Shown here piece after piece: positions 26,745-38,500 of a stretch of 64,000 bases of DNA. This stretch comes from G942493375 sp942493375 (GTDB lineage: Bacteria; Armatimonadota; UBA5829), in NCBI GenBank assembly GCA_942493375.1, contig OW818698.1, forward strand, positions 5,394,001 through 5,458,000, given 5' to 3'. Position numbers and translations under genes: made by a program. How positions within the stretch are numbered: position 1 is the first letter of the stretch; each line of letters starts with the position of its first letter. Below the pieces are notes generated by a model. It saw nothing but the letters and a program-made list of their open reading frames with translations. It was not told where the DNA came from and did no database searches.

Positions 26745-28706
26745 TCAACGGTTCTTTCTAGCCCACATTTCACTTGTTTCAGTCATTGTGCGTCTTTTGT
26801 TTCTATATGTATAGTTCAGACTATAGCCGGAGCTTCTGGCATATTTTGCGCGCAGGTCTGCTATATGAACACCTATTGCTGGGCGCTCCATTTCCATTGT
26901 ATCATCGCTCAAAGACTCGTTATCAATAGAAACTACCTTGTATGTAGTTGTTTCATCTATAAATGATTTTCTATCTGCGGTTGGTATGTATTTTGTATAG
27001 ATCACAGTTTTGGGATAGTAACAGCCCTGGAATTTTATATAGTTACTATACTCATACTTTTTGTATACAAATGAACCTGCGCATAACTCCATAGATACTG
27101 GCTGTCGAAGACGATTGTAATGAACTACAAGCTCCGGATGTTTGTCTGTTATGCGTTCATCCCATCCCATACTACTTTTGGTCATGTGTCTTTTCGAACG
27201 GTAGAATCGCATGCCAGGTTCCATGAATCCCAGGTATGGAACCTCTTCTTCAAGATAACCTCTATCGAGATCACTAATATCCAGAGTTCTATGGTCATAC
27301 TTGCGTTTAGGGCGAAGCCCAAAGACATTGGCTGACGTTTTAACAACAAACTCACCATTATATGAGATTAGGGGAATATGACTGGTCTCATCATGAACCC
27401 ATATCATTTGAGTAGGTGTTCCCCAATAATCAGCTTGCCCTCTAAAATCAGCCATTGGTGTATATCGCTTTAGCCAACCAGCCTTAAATGCGTTTTCTGT
27501 TAATTGTTTACCTGTGGTCCATTTCGGTCCCCATTGCCTCACAAGGTCCTTGTGCAAGCCTGCGATATGACTATCAATCCATGCCTTGGGTAAAGCTGGT
27601 TGAGACCGGACAAATGTGTATACGATATGGATGCTCTTATGTGATTGCGCCTTTGCTTTCCAAGGGACCAATCCCACAACCGCAAGCCCAACAATCACCA
27701 CCACCAGCCCGATTTTCATGCGTTTAGACAGCTTTATACCTTTACTCATAACCTTCAGTCTCCTCTCCAATGCCTGGAAAGATTCACTGATACCGGCAGT
27801 TGCTACGTTTGGACGACTGGAAGAGCAGTCTTTGATTGTAGATAAAAGTGACTGACCATATTCCTCCGGTCGAAGAGCCAGGATCTCCATAGACGCTGCA
27901 TCACTAGCCATTTCCTGTGCCAGTGTGAACTCACGCTGAGATAGTCTTACAAGCGGGTGAAAGAAGCAAAGCCCCTGTGCAATAGAAGCTATCAGGCCCC
28001 AGAACAGGTCGTTGCGTTTTAAGTGTGCCAGTTCGTGTGCAATAACTGGCCGTAAGTCAGTCAAGCCATTCTGCGACAATATACATTTTGGCAGTATGAT
28101 AATAGGCTCACGCAATCCTGTAAGCATTGGCCCATATTTGTCGTGCACCATCAATGTTGGGACCTTTCGAATGCCGAATCTCTTACATAATTCCGATACT
28201 TCTGCATTCAGATTATTGTCCTGTAACAAAGCACACTTTGCAGACAACCTGCGGATTATAGCCCATTCTCGGACTAGACGTAGACTCCACAACAAAACTC
28301 CAGTAATCCACACCAACATCAAAGGTTCAGCTATTGCTTTGGTTATTGGGATTCGATCCACTCTGTTTTTCCTGGCAGTCCCACCTACAAGCGGATTAAT
28401 ACGGATCATTTGCCTTCCGCCGTCTATATAAGGTGCAGGAGCAGACTTGGCGCTGAATACTCTTGTAACCGGTGCTGGTGTCACATGCAAAGGAACAGTA
28501 ACCTGAAAAGGAATAATCCAGATGAAAGTTACAAGTAGTTTTAAACAAACCAGTCTCCAGAGCCAGCTCTTAAAGAACGGCGGTATTCTGGTCCACAATC
28601 TGCATACCAACCAGACCAGACCAATCGACAGAGCTCCCTGCCAGAGGACTTTCCACATGACTCCCAGCCAGGCATCACTGATACTGCTCCACAGCTCACT
28701 ACTCAT
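26745..28706 (-). CDS. BlaR1/MecR1-like M56 family membrane metallopeptidase, signal transducer
   Basis: Partner of the BlaI-type repressor: on sensing a signal, the membrane zinc protease domain triggers removal of the repressor. Four membrane helices surround the protease; VIAHELAHLKRND at ~220 is the HExxH zinc motif, with a further helix (MKIGLVVVIVGLAVVGLVPW) at ~340. The outer domain (~355-653) is not a penicillin-binding transpeptidase; instead its strands (IHIVYTFVRSQ, IKFQGCYYPKTVIYTKY, TYKVVSIDN) resemble LolA/LolB-like lipid-binding sheets. ATG 28706 has AAAGGAG six bases before; ATG 28712 abuts that site. It lies 48 bases behind blaI in one operon. Confidence 0.8.
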   Translation of the reverse strand: MSSELWSSISDAWLGVMWKVLWQGALSIGLVWLVCRLWTRIPPFFKSWLWRLVCLKLLVTFIWIIPFQVTVPLHVTPAPVTRVFSAKSAPAPYIDGGRQMIRINPLVGGTARKNRVDRIPITKAIAEPLMLVWITGVLLWSLRLVREWAIIRRLSAKCALLQDNNLNAEVSELCKRFGIRKVPTLMVHDKYGPMLTGLREPIIILPKCILSQNGLTDLRPVIAHELAHLKRNDLFWGLIASIAQGLCFFHPLVRLSQREFTLAQEMASDAASMEILALRPEEYGQSLLSTIKDCSSSRPNVATAGISESFQALERRLKVMSKGIKLSKRMKIGLVVVIVGLAVVGLVPWKAKAQSHKSIHIVYTFVRSQPALPKAWIDSHIAGLHKDLVRQWGPKWTTGKQLTENAFKAGWLKRYTPMADFRGQADYWGTPTQMIWVHDETSHIPLISYNGEFVVKTSANVFGLRPKRKYDHRTLDISDLDRGYLEEEVPYLGFMEPGMRFYRSKRHMTKSSMGWDERITDKHPELVVHYNRLRQPVSMELCAGSFVYKKYEYSNYIKFQGCYYPKTVIYTKYIPTADRKSFIDETTTYKVVSIDNESLSDDTMEMERPAIGVHIADLRAKYARSSGYSLNYTYRNKRRTMTETSEMWARKNR

Positions 28707-28721
28707 TATCATCTCCTTTAG

Positions 28722-28794
28722 CCCGCATTATTCGTGATTGACTCACTTTCGCCCCTACTGCCGGTCGAAAGTAGAGACTCGTGAATAATGCGGG
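28722..28794. repeat. Palindromic dispersed repeat F2, copy 3, fused to the blaI 3' end
   Basis: CCCGCATTATTCGTGA on the left, CTACTGCCGGTCGAAAG in the middle, GTGAATAATGCGGG on the right; homologous to 7315-7391. Its right arm and centre lie inside the BlaI reading frame and supply its last ~14 codons and stop. Confidence 0.8.
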
Positions 28795-29171
28795 TTAGCC
28801 TGTTGCCTCTGCTTATCGATGATATCCTGGAGCTTATCCAGCTCCTCCTCGCTCAAATGGGCATCCTGGGCAAGGTAGGCAACCAACGGCTGTACGGATC
28901 CACCAAGCACACGTTTAGTAAAGTCACCCAGCAATCCCCTCAGTAGCTCGCGCTTGGGTATACACGGCGAATAGACATACGATTCATCCCCCTTGTCACG
29001 CCTGATATACTCCTTCTTCCGCAGGCGCTCCATCACAGTTAAAATAGTAGTCCTGGCCAACCCCAGCGGTTTCCCGTAATTCTCCGTCACATCCCGGACA
29101 GAGACCGGTGCATTGTCACTGATATACTGCAAAACCTCAAGTTCCTGATCCCCAATAGACTGCCTGCTCAT
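28755..29171 (-). CDS. BlaI/MecI/CopY-family transcriptional repressor
   Basis: A 138-residue winged-helix repressor: IGDQELEVLQYISDNAPVSVRDV begins the DNA-binding domain, GLARTTILTVMERLRKKEYIRR is the recognition helix and wing, and YVYSPCIPKRELLRGLLGDF leads to the dimer helices. Start ATG 29171 follows GAGGAGGAG; the frame opens earlier at GTG 29204 within the operator. The last ~14 residues (ANPHYSRVSTFDRQ) come from dispersed repeat F2 and are not part of the family fold. Two 16-bp operators surround its promoter, so autoregulation with the M56 protease is very likely. Confidence 0.88.
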   Translation of the reverse strand: MSRQSIGDQELEVLQYISDNAPVSVRDVTENYGKPLGLARTTILTVMERLRKKEYIRRDKGDESYVYSPCIPKRELLRGLLGDFTKRVLGGSVQPLVAYLAQDAHLSEEELDKLQDIIDKQRQQANPHYSRVSTFDRQ

Positions 29172-29186
29172 AAACTCCTCCTCAAA

Positions 29187-29202
29187 GACTACCGCTGTAG
29201 TC
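29187..29202. promoter_or_regulatory. BlaI-type operator 1
   Basis: GACTACcgctGTAGTC, a perfect 6-4-6 palindrome between the -10 box and the blaI ribosome-binding site, overlapping the likely transcription start. Half-site ACTAC/GTAGT is akin to the TACA/TGTA operators of the family. Confidence 0.85.
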
Positions 29203-29208
29203 ACGGGT

Positions 29209-29237
29209 ATTATATCCTAGACTACGTGGGTAGTCAA
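29209..29237 (-). promoter_or_regulatory. Sigma70-type promoter of the blaI-blaR operon
   Basis: On the minus strand TTGACT (29237-29232), a 17-base spacer and TATAAT (29214-29209), the best promoter in the window. Operator 2 covers the -35 box and operator 1 lies just past the -10. Confidence 0.85.
29220..29235. promoter_or_regulatory. BlaI-type operator 2
   Basis: GACTACgtggGTAGTC, a perfect 6-4-6 palindrome with the same half-sites as operator 1. Centre-to-centre distance is 33 bases, about three helical turns, so two dimers would bind the same DNA face and block polymerase. Confidence 0.85.
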
Positions 29238-29590
29238 TAGCGCAGAGAAAATATTTTAGATTATTTGCAGATATCACATAAACCCACGCATATCCCGTGA
29301 TAAAAGCTGATCGTTGGGAGATGTGTTCTCGCTATTTAATTATATATTTATACAGTAAAATACGTACGACAGCTGCGCGAATTACGCCCGCTACTGTAGT
29401 TGTATATTACGTTGTATCCCTGTAAATGTTACAATGGCTATAAAAATGGGAAAAACGGTAAAAGTGCTGATATCTTTAGCGGCTTTCTCCACGCATCAAC
29501 CAACAGCTGCATCACCCTCAGTGAATGATTTGACAGTTTTCAATAAGCGCTTTTGCATATGCCTTTCCCAGTGTGGGTATAGAGAAATAC
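29238..29590. other. Gene-free leader region upstream of the peptide synthetase
   Basis: AT-rich, no ORF. A TTGACA at 29530-29535 with a weak TTGCAT at 29553-29558 (17-base spacer) is the only promoter candidate for the synthetase; transcription would then start near 29566, which favours translation from ATG 29591 over GTG 29573. CTACTGTAG at 29391-29399 vaguely resembles a BlaI half-site pair but with different spacing. Confidence 0.4.
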
Positions 29591-32500
29591 ATGATTACTA
29601 ACAAAATTCCTTTCACTTCCGTGCAATGGGCTGTTTGGGCAGACCAACAACTGCTTTCATTCGATAGTCCAGCTTATGTCATCGGAGGTTTGGTCGAAAT
29701 ATTCGGACCTATTGACGTTGAATATCTGAGACGTGCCATCATATCTGTTGCCCAGCGACACGAAAATTTGCGCGCTATAATTGCTATGGATGGTGACGAT
29801 TACTGCCTGGAAGTGCATTCCGACTGCTACCCATCTTTTTCGCTTCACGATTTTTCAGATTACCCTGATCCTGATGGCACAGCTAAAGCATGGATGCAGG
29901 CACGTATGTCTACACCTTTTGATCTCTTGTCAGGAGAATCGCTTTGGGAGTTTGCTTACCTTTCAACAGGGGACAACAGCTGTTTTATGATGATCAGGCA
30001 CTATCATCTTGTCGCTGATGGCTGGAGTGGTATGGGTGTACTCAAAGAGCTTGGTGAAGCATACAACAAAATGCTGGCAGGCGAGGAGATTACCGCCGAA
30101 CCTGGTGTTTCCTATATGGATTTTGTGACAGTGGAGAATAATTACCTCGCTTCGAAATCATTTCAAGACGATAAAGCTTATTTGGTCGATTTACTGAATT
30201 CACTACCTCCGGCATTATTTTCTGATAACGTAAAAGCAGCAAATAACTCAACGCAGTCCCGCCGAATCTACTTACCTGTCGATAGACAGCTTTTCAACAC
30301 GTTCACAAAACTGCTTACAGATTCAGGTATGGGAGTTGCTGCCGGAACCGTTTCGCTGTTGTTTATATGCCTGAGTCGTTATACCGGGCGCCCAGATATT
30401 GCAGTTGGGATGCCGGTATTGAACAGAAGATCCAGATCATTGCGAGAGATTGTTGGACATTTCACACACGTGCAGCCGGTCATCGAGAACATCGACCCGA
30501 ATACTCCTGTCTCCGAAGTCATCCAATCTGTAAACAGGTCACTGCGGAGTATGTTCAGGCACTCCAGTTGCCCTATATCTCTCGTTAAAAACGAACTTGG
30601 AAAGAACACCTCAGATTCCGGTTTGCTCTTTGATGTATCATTCAACCACCTGACTAACCGACTCGGAGTAAACTACGGTGGTAACCTCACTGTGGTGCAT
30701 TATGCTACAAGCCTTTATGAACCACGAACCCTGGGGATATCATTATGCGAATTCGATGATGAGGAAGATGCCGATCTTTTTGTCGATTACAACATTGACT
30801 GTTTCAATGAGGATGAAATTAATACATTTGCAAAACGACTCCTCGACCTGATGGCTCAATATGTAAATGATCCATCAATGCTTTGCGGTGACTTTAAGTA
30901 TTTAGAAGAATCTGCGGAGGCTGAACTTCTTGCACTGGGAACAGGAATTGCTATTTCCTTTACCGGCGTTGACACTATGCACGGTTTATTTGAATCTATA
31001 GTTGATGATTTTGGCGATTCTGATGCTGTCTACTTCAATGGTAAGAGCCTGACATATAAGCAACTGGATCGACAAGCAAACACTCTGGCTAACATTCTCC
31101 TTGCAAGAGGCTTGTGCAAAGAAGACAGAGTTGCCGTAATGGGTGTACGCTCTGAAAATCTCATCGTTGCGATGCTTGGGATACTAAAAGCCGGATGTGT
31201 ATATGTGCCAATAGATCCAGCATATCCTAAAGACCGTATCATGTGGATGCTCTCAGATTCACAGACATCACTGGTTATAGACTTGATGTCATCTGATGTA
31301 ATGATGCCTGTGGATGTGATACATTCTGATGACTATACCGATGGATGCGACACAAATCCCAATATCGATATTAAACCGACTGACGCAGCATATATGATAT
31401 ATACATCAGGTTCGACTGGCACTCCAAAAGGTGTTGTTGTCGAACACAGCGGATTTGTGAATATGATCCGTTCGCAGATAGTGGAGTTCAATGTCACACC
31501 CACCGATGGCGTCCTTCTCTTCGCCTCACCGTCTTTTGATGCCAGCCTTTCGGAAGCATTTATGGGACTTGGTGCAGGTGCGTGTCTTTATCCAGTCACT
31601 CGTGAACAGGTTGAAGATCCCTGGGGGCTCAGAACATACATTGAGGCTCAAAACATAAGTATCGCCACATTCCCTCCGTCCTATCTCAGGGTTTTCGAGC
31701 AAGCAGATTTCCCAACGCTGAAAGTGATGATTACAGCCGGTGAATCGGCTAATCCTGCTGATGCAAGACATTATGCCTCCAAGCTTACTTATTTTAATGC
31801 TTACGGTCCCACTGAGTGCTCCGTGTGCGCAACAATGAATAGAGTAAACGCTAACGATGATACAAGGAATATTAGTATCGGAAGACCGATTCCTAACTCC
31901 AGAATCTATATTATGGATTCCAACGGAGGTATGCTTTCCCATGGAATTGTGGGTGAGTTGTGCGTTGCAGGCATCGGACTCGCAAGAGGCTATTGGAACC
32001 GACCCGAGATAACATCTGAAAAGTTCATACCGGATCCATTTGTGCCTGGAGATAGAATTTACCGCACAGGTGACAGAGCCAGGTGGCTTCCTGATGGACG
32101 GATCGAGTATCTGGGCAGACTTGATGACCAGTCAAAAGTGCATGGATATCGCATTGAGCCCGGTGAGATCTCGTTATGTGCTGAGTCTCTACCTGGTGTA
32201 CGTCAGGCTGTAGCTCTGATCGATTCAGTAAAAGGAGAGAGTTCGCTCCTGCTGTTTGTAGTTGGAGATGCAGCAAAGCAGGTCTTGCGGGAGCATTTGC
32301 AGGAAAAACTTCCTGCCTATATGCTGCCTCACCAGATAATTGAAGTAGACTCGATCCCGATGACGCCCAATGGTAAGGTTGACCGTAAAGCTCTACTGCA
32401 GCTTGTCGTGCTCGATGAATCAGATTCTGGTGACACATATGTTGCACCTACAAATGAGCTGGAGTCTCAGATTGTATTGGTATGGGAAGAAGTGCTGGGT

Positions 32501-35500
32501 AAGCGTCCGATTGGAACTAATGACAACTTCTTCGAGATTGGTGGAGATTCCATACAGGCGATGAAAGTCTGCGGCAGGCTTCAGCGGCAACTGGGAAAGT
32601 CGCCTTCGCTCCGACAGTTCTTCGATACTGCCACCGTATCAGGACTCGCAATCCTACTCGACACCATAGATACAAGCAAAACGATCTCTATTGCCAATGA
32701 TGTAGTAATGGATAAACTAATTCCACTCACCCATGCGCAGCAGCAGATATGGTTCGCGCAGTCTGTCGATAAAACATCACCCGCCTACAATATGCCGGTT
32801 GCTCTTGAGATAGAGACTGAAAATCCGCTAGACGAAAGCGCGTTGGAATCTGCACTTAAAACACTGCTTGACCGCCATGAATCGCTGCGTATTTCATTTA
32901 CCGAAGTCGATGGTTACCCCAGGCAGACTATTAATAAGTCTGTGGATTTCCGGCTTGAGAAATTCGACCTATCTTGCATGGAATCAGCACGGGAGATCGC
33001 TACAAATATATGTGCCACTCCATTTGATCTTATCCGGGCTCCATTACTTCGCGCCGGGCTTATACGTATATCAGCCAAACGCTATATTCTTGTCCTGTGC
33101 CTGCATCATATCGCAGGAGACGGAGCTTCTTTAGCACACCTAATCGACGAATTATTCTCGTTGATTGATGGTGCCTCATTACCTGTTTCAGAATCTATGC
33201 TGGGTAGAATCCTCCAAGCTGATGAACAGTATCTACAGAGCCGTAATGCTGAGTTGCACCGCGAATACTGGCGTGATAAATTGCAGCCCATTGAGCCATT
33301 GACGGATCTTCCAACAGATTACCCGCATCCATCATATCGAACATACAATGGCGACCGGACTTCGCTCACACTGTCACCTAAAATGAGTAAAGCCTTAGGT
33401 GATCTTGCGCATAAGTGCCGAACAAGTCCATTTGCAGTGTTTCTGAGTTTAGTCCAGGTGTTTCTTCACAAATACTCAAGCCACAGCGACATCACTGTAG
33501 GCATTCCAGCCAGTATGCGGGAACATTATAATGCGCCGGAATGGGTCGGATACCTGGTGAACCCGATTGCCGTCCGGACTGTTATTGATGGTAAAGAGAC
33601 CTTTGCCGATTTCACCCGGCATCTGCACGGCAGCGTGCTGGATGGACTGGACAAGTCAGCTTATCCGTTTGATCTTGTTGTGGAATCGCTCGAAATGCAC
33701 CGGGATCCTTCGCATTCACCTTTGTTTGATGTAATGGTAGTTTCGGACGATCTGGATCCCGCTGTTTGGAGTGTTAATGGCCGCGAAGTACGTCGGTTTG
33801 ATATTGATTTCAAGATAGCAAAGTTTGACCTTACATTCACAATATCCCCGCGGTCAGATGGCACTGTGTTAATGATCGAGTACAACACGGATATCTTCAC
33901 TGGTAAAACGGCAGAACAGATGCTCAGGCACTTGGCTGTCCTGATAGAATCGGCATCTAGTCATGCAGATGCACCAATCGACAGCCTCCAGGTGTTGGAT
34001 GATTCCGAAAAATCAACACTCCTGACAATATCTTATGGGCCTGAAATTTCATACATCGGCGCCAACACTATGCACGGTCTATTCGAGTATGCAGCCTCGA
34101 TGTTTGGCGACTCTAATGCTGTCCACTTCAACGGAAAAAGCCTGACATACAAGCAACTCGATCAGCAGGCAAACATTCTTGCAAATGTGCTTCTGGCAAA
34201 AGGCATGGGCAGAGAAGACAGAGTCGCAGTAATGGGTCAGCGCTGTGAGATGCTTGTAATAGCAATGTTGGGGATTTTTAAAGCCGGTTGTGTATATGTG
34301 CCAATTGATCCAACCTATCCAAAAGACCGAATACTGTGGATGCTCTCAGATTCGCAGGCATCAGCAATCATAGATTTAGTAGATACCGACATAGACCTGC
34401 CAGTGGAAGTTATCCATCCTGAGGACTATGCAGATGGTTCTAAAACGAATGCTGGCATAGACATAAAAGCATCTGATGCAGCCTATATGATCTATACATC
34501 AGGTTCCACAGGTACTCCAAAAGGGGTAGTTGTGGAACACGATGGGTTTGTGAATATGATTCACTCACAGATACTTGAGTTCAACATCCAGCCGGGAGAT
34601 GGTGTGCTGCTGTTTGCTTCTCCCTCTTTTGATGCCAGTCTTTCAGAAGTATTTATGGGACTTGGCGCTGGTGCATGTCTGTATCCGGTTTCCCGTGAAC
34701 AGGTAGAAGATCCCTGGGGATTGAGAGCTTACATTGAAGACCACGGTATAAGCGTAGTTACATTCCCTCCGTCTTATTTGAGAGTTTTCGAGCAAGCAGA
34801 TTTCCCAACGCTTAAAGTGATGATTACAGCCGGAGAATCTGCAAACCCGACAGATGCAAAGCATTACGCTTCCCGCCTGGCTTATTTCAATGCATATGGC
34901 CCTACCGAGTGCTCTGTCTGTGCAACAATTGGCAGTGTAAATGCCACTGATGACTCACGAAATATCAGTATAGGCAAACCAATTGCAAACACCAGGATCT
35001 ATATACTAGATTCCAATGGAAACCTGCTGCCTTATGGGGTCGCGGGAGAACTCTGTGTTGCAGGTTCCGGTCTGGCAAGAGGCTACTGGAGCCGTCCGGA
35101 GATAACATCCGAAAAGTTTGTTCCTGATCCATTTGTGCCCGGTGAAAGAATGTATCGCACAGGTGATAGAGCAAAATGGCTGGACGATAGGCGCATTGAG
35201 TATCTTGGCAGGATTGATGACCAGTCCAAGGTGAGAGGTTATCGCATAGAACCCGGAGAGATCTCTGTCTGTGCTGAAACTCTACCTGGTATACGCCAGG
35301 CTGTAGCTCTCATTGATACTGTAAATGGAGAGAGTTCGCTCCTGCTATTTGTGGTTGGAGAAGTAGCAAAGCAGGATCTGCACCGGCATATGCAGGAGAA
35401 ACTGCCTGCCTATATGATTCCTCACCAGATAATAAGAGTGGACTCCATCCCGATGACCCCCAATGGTAAAGTAGACCGCAAAGCTCTGCTGGAACTTGCT

Positions 35501-38500
35501 GTATCTGATGAATCCGGGTCCGGCAATGCATATACAGCTCCCACAAGTGAAATAGAGAAACACATAGTATCGGTCTGGGAAGAAGTGCTTGGGAAGTGTC
35601 CTGTAGGAATAGGTGACAATTTCTTCCAGATCGGTGGAGATTCCATACAGGCAATGAGAGTCTGCAGCAGGCTCCGAGCTTTCGACTTAGCGGTTACATC
35701 TAAACAAATCTTCACCCACCCAACGGTTGCTGAGCTTGCTCAGGTGATATCCAAAGCAGAGATTGTCTCTGATGCATACTCAAATGCCGTAACAGATGAA
35801 CCATTTGCATTGACACCGATCCAACACTGGTTTATGCAGAAACCCTCTGAAGATGAACCATTTGTACAGGCGACATATCTCATCGCACGCGAAAGACTCG
35901 ATCAGTCTGCCATACATACTGCTCTGGAAGCTGTTGCAACTCATCACGATGCGCTCCGGCTTCGCTTTGTTGATAATCATGCGCAGCAGTATACGGACAC
36001 TCCATCTCTTGTCTGGGTAGTCGAAGATTTAACCAGTGTCGCGGACCATAACCATCGGATCCGTGAAATCGCATCAAATTTGATCCGCACTCTCGATCCA
36101 GTTACTGGTAATGTATTCGGCGCTGCATTTTTACATATTGATACTGAAGACCGTCTGTATCTGGTCGCCCATCATTTGGTAGTCGATGCTTATTCCTGGC
36201 AGGTAATTCTGGAGGATCTGGCGACAGCTTACGACCTGGCAATGTTAAAAAAGGATATTCAGCTTCCTGCAAAGACATCGTCCTATCGTGCATGGTCAGA
36301 TACTCTTGCTGAATACTCCAAAACAAACAATGAATCCACTTATTGGCAAGGTATCTGTAACACACCGTGCACCAGTCTACCGACGGCGGGAGAAGCAGAT
36401 AATTTATGTCATGGGGATTTCGTTCGGATTACTGCTGAGCTGGATGCGGATGTAACTGCAGCGCTCCTTGGGTCAGGCAACCAACCATATCGCACAGAGA
36501 CCGTAGAACTCCTCCTCGCTGGTTTGGCAGAGGGCCTGGGCAGGTGCAATGACGGCAAACTCTACCGGATACTCTATGAATCACATGGCCGTGAACCGAT
36601 AAGCCCGGAGCTGGACTTGAGCCGGTCGGTCGGTTGGTTCACTTCTCTGTTCCCGGTATTGCTCGATACCGGCTCAGAACTGACACTCAGAGACAGAATT
36701 CGTAACACTAAAGAGCATTTCCGAAGAGTGCCAAACAAAGGTATTGGCTATGGTGTATTGCGGTATCTGAATAATACGCCTGACTTGCAGCCAACTCCGC
36801 AACTGGTGTTCAACTACCTGGGACAGATGCGAAATCAACTTGGTGATGGTCTGCTTTCATTATCGACGGAGTCTCCTGCAGACACAGTGAGCCCGGGATT
36901 CCAACACGATGCACCTATCGTATTCACCACAATGGTAATCGGAGATAAACTTCAAATTCTGATTGACTATCATCCAAAGGTACTCACTGCCAGGACCGCC
37001 GAAACTTTTATGAATGAGACAGTAGATTCACTCAAGAGTATAGTGAAACACTGTTCACAGCAGCAATCCTGGGAACTGATGCCTTCGGATTGTGCATCTG
37101 GATCGATCAACCTGACGGAGTTCGACAATCTGCTTGCAAGTATTAATGTTCAGCCAACTGACGTGGAAGACATATTCCCATTAACTCCCTCACAGGAAGC
37201 AATGATGTATTCATACATCTCGTCTCCTGTCAGCAGGACGTATTTCCAACAGTTCAGGATCAGCTTTATCGGACGAATACAGCCGGATCTGATGGAACGC
37301 GCGTGGCTGGAGGTCGCACAACGCCACCAATCGCTCCGGAGCCTTTTCCAGCACGAAATTTTGGAATCCCCCGTCCAGATAGTAATGAGAGATCCAAAGG
37401 TACTCTTTGTATGCGAAGAATATGGCTCAAATGTAGATGACATAGCTGCACGTGATCTTGATGAACCATTCAACCTTTCACATGGTCCGACGATGCGGAT
37501 TCGTCTGATTGAGACATCAACCGATCATTGGACACTGCTCTGGAGTTTCCATCACATCCTAATGGATGGCTGGTGCCTGGCAATTGTATTCGGTGACTTG
37601 TTTAAAATCTACGAATCGTTGTCTCGCAAACAAAATATTGGACTGCCCACTGCACCGTCTTTACGTGCATTTACCGAATGGATTGATCAAAGAGACAGAT
37701 CAATCTCACAAGCATTTTGGAATGGATATTTAGCAGCTTATGACACTGCTGCTGTAATTCCGCACACTGCCAAAGGTCGCAATCGCACCGGTTATAGAAA
37801 CTGTTCCCATACTTTGAACCTTACCCGGGAAGAAACAAACGCTCTTGTGCGCGTATCGGCATCGCAGGAAATTACTCTGAGCACCTTGTTCCAGACAGCG
37901 TGGGGAACAATCCTTGCAGGATACAACGACACAAACGATGTTGTCTTTGGTGTGGTCGTATCAGGACGACCTTCAGATGTAAGCAATATCGAAGGCACGG
38001 TTGGCGCATTTATCATGACTGTCCCTTGCCGGGTGACTTTCGATCCAGATGCAACGTTTGCAGATATTTCCCGCAAACTGCAGGAAAGCAGCCTGGCTTC
38101 AGAACAGCATCAGTGGCTTTCTCTTGCCGATATCCAGGCAAACTCACCGCTGCAGTCCAACCTACTCGACCACATACTAGTCTTTGAGAACTATCCACTG
38201 GATAAGAACCTGCTGCAAAACCCTCTCTCAGGAATAGAGATTGACAGTATCGGAGCAGTAGAGCAGATCCCCTACGAACTGGGCATTACAGTTGTTCCCG
38301 GTGATGAGATCGATATACGTTTTGCTTACAATGCAAATGCCTATGATGATCAGTTTATAGCTACCCTCGGAATCCAATTGCGCCAGATGCTCAGCTCCAT
38401 TGCTTCTGATCCAATGTCAGTAATGGATTCTCTGCCCGTACTTACTCCCGAGGATACCGAACTGTTCAAACTGTTCAACTCAACAGATGCGAATTACCCG

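Noticed and set aside
29391..29401. CTACTGTAGTT upstream of the synthetase as a third BlaI operator
   Set aside because: Half-sites are separated by one base instead of four and only four bases are palindromic; no intact GACTAC-N4-GTAGTC copy is present there.
29238..29590. Riboswitch or attenuator before the synthetase
   Set aside because: No conserved aptamer motif or terminator-antiterminator pair could be recognised by eye.
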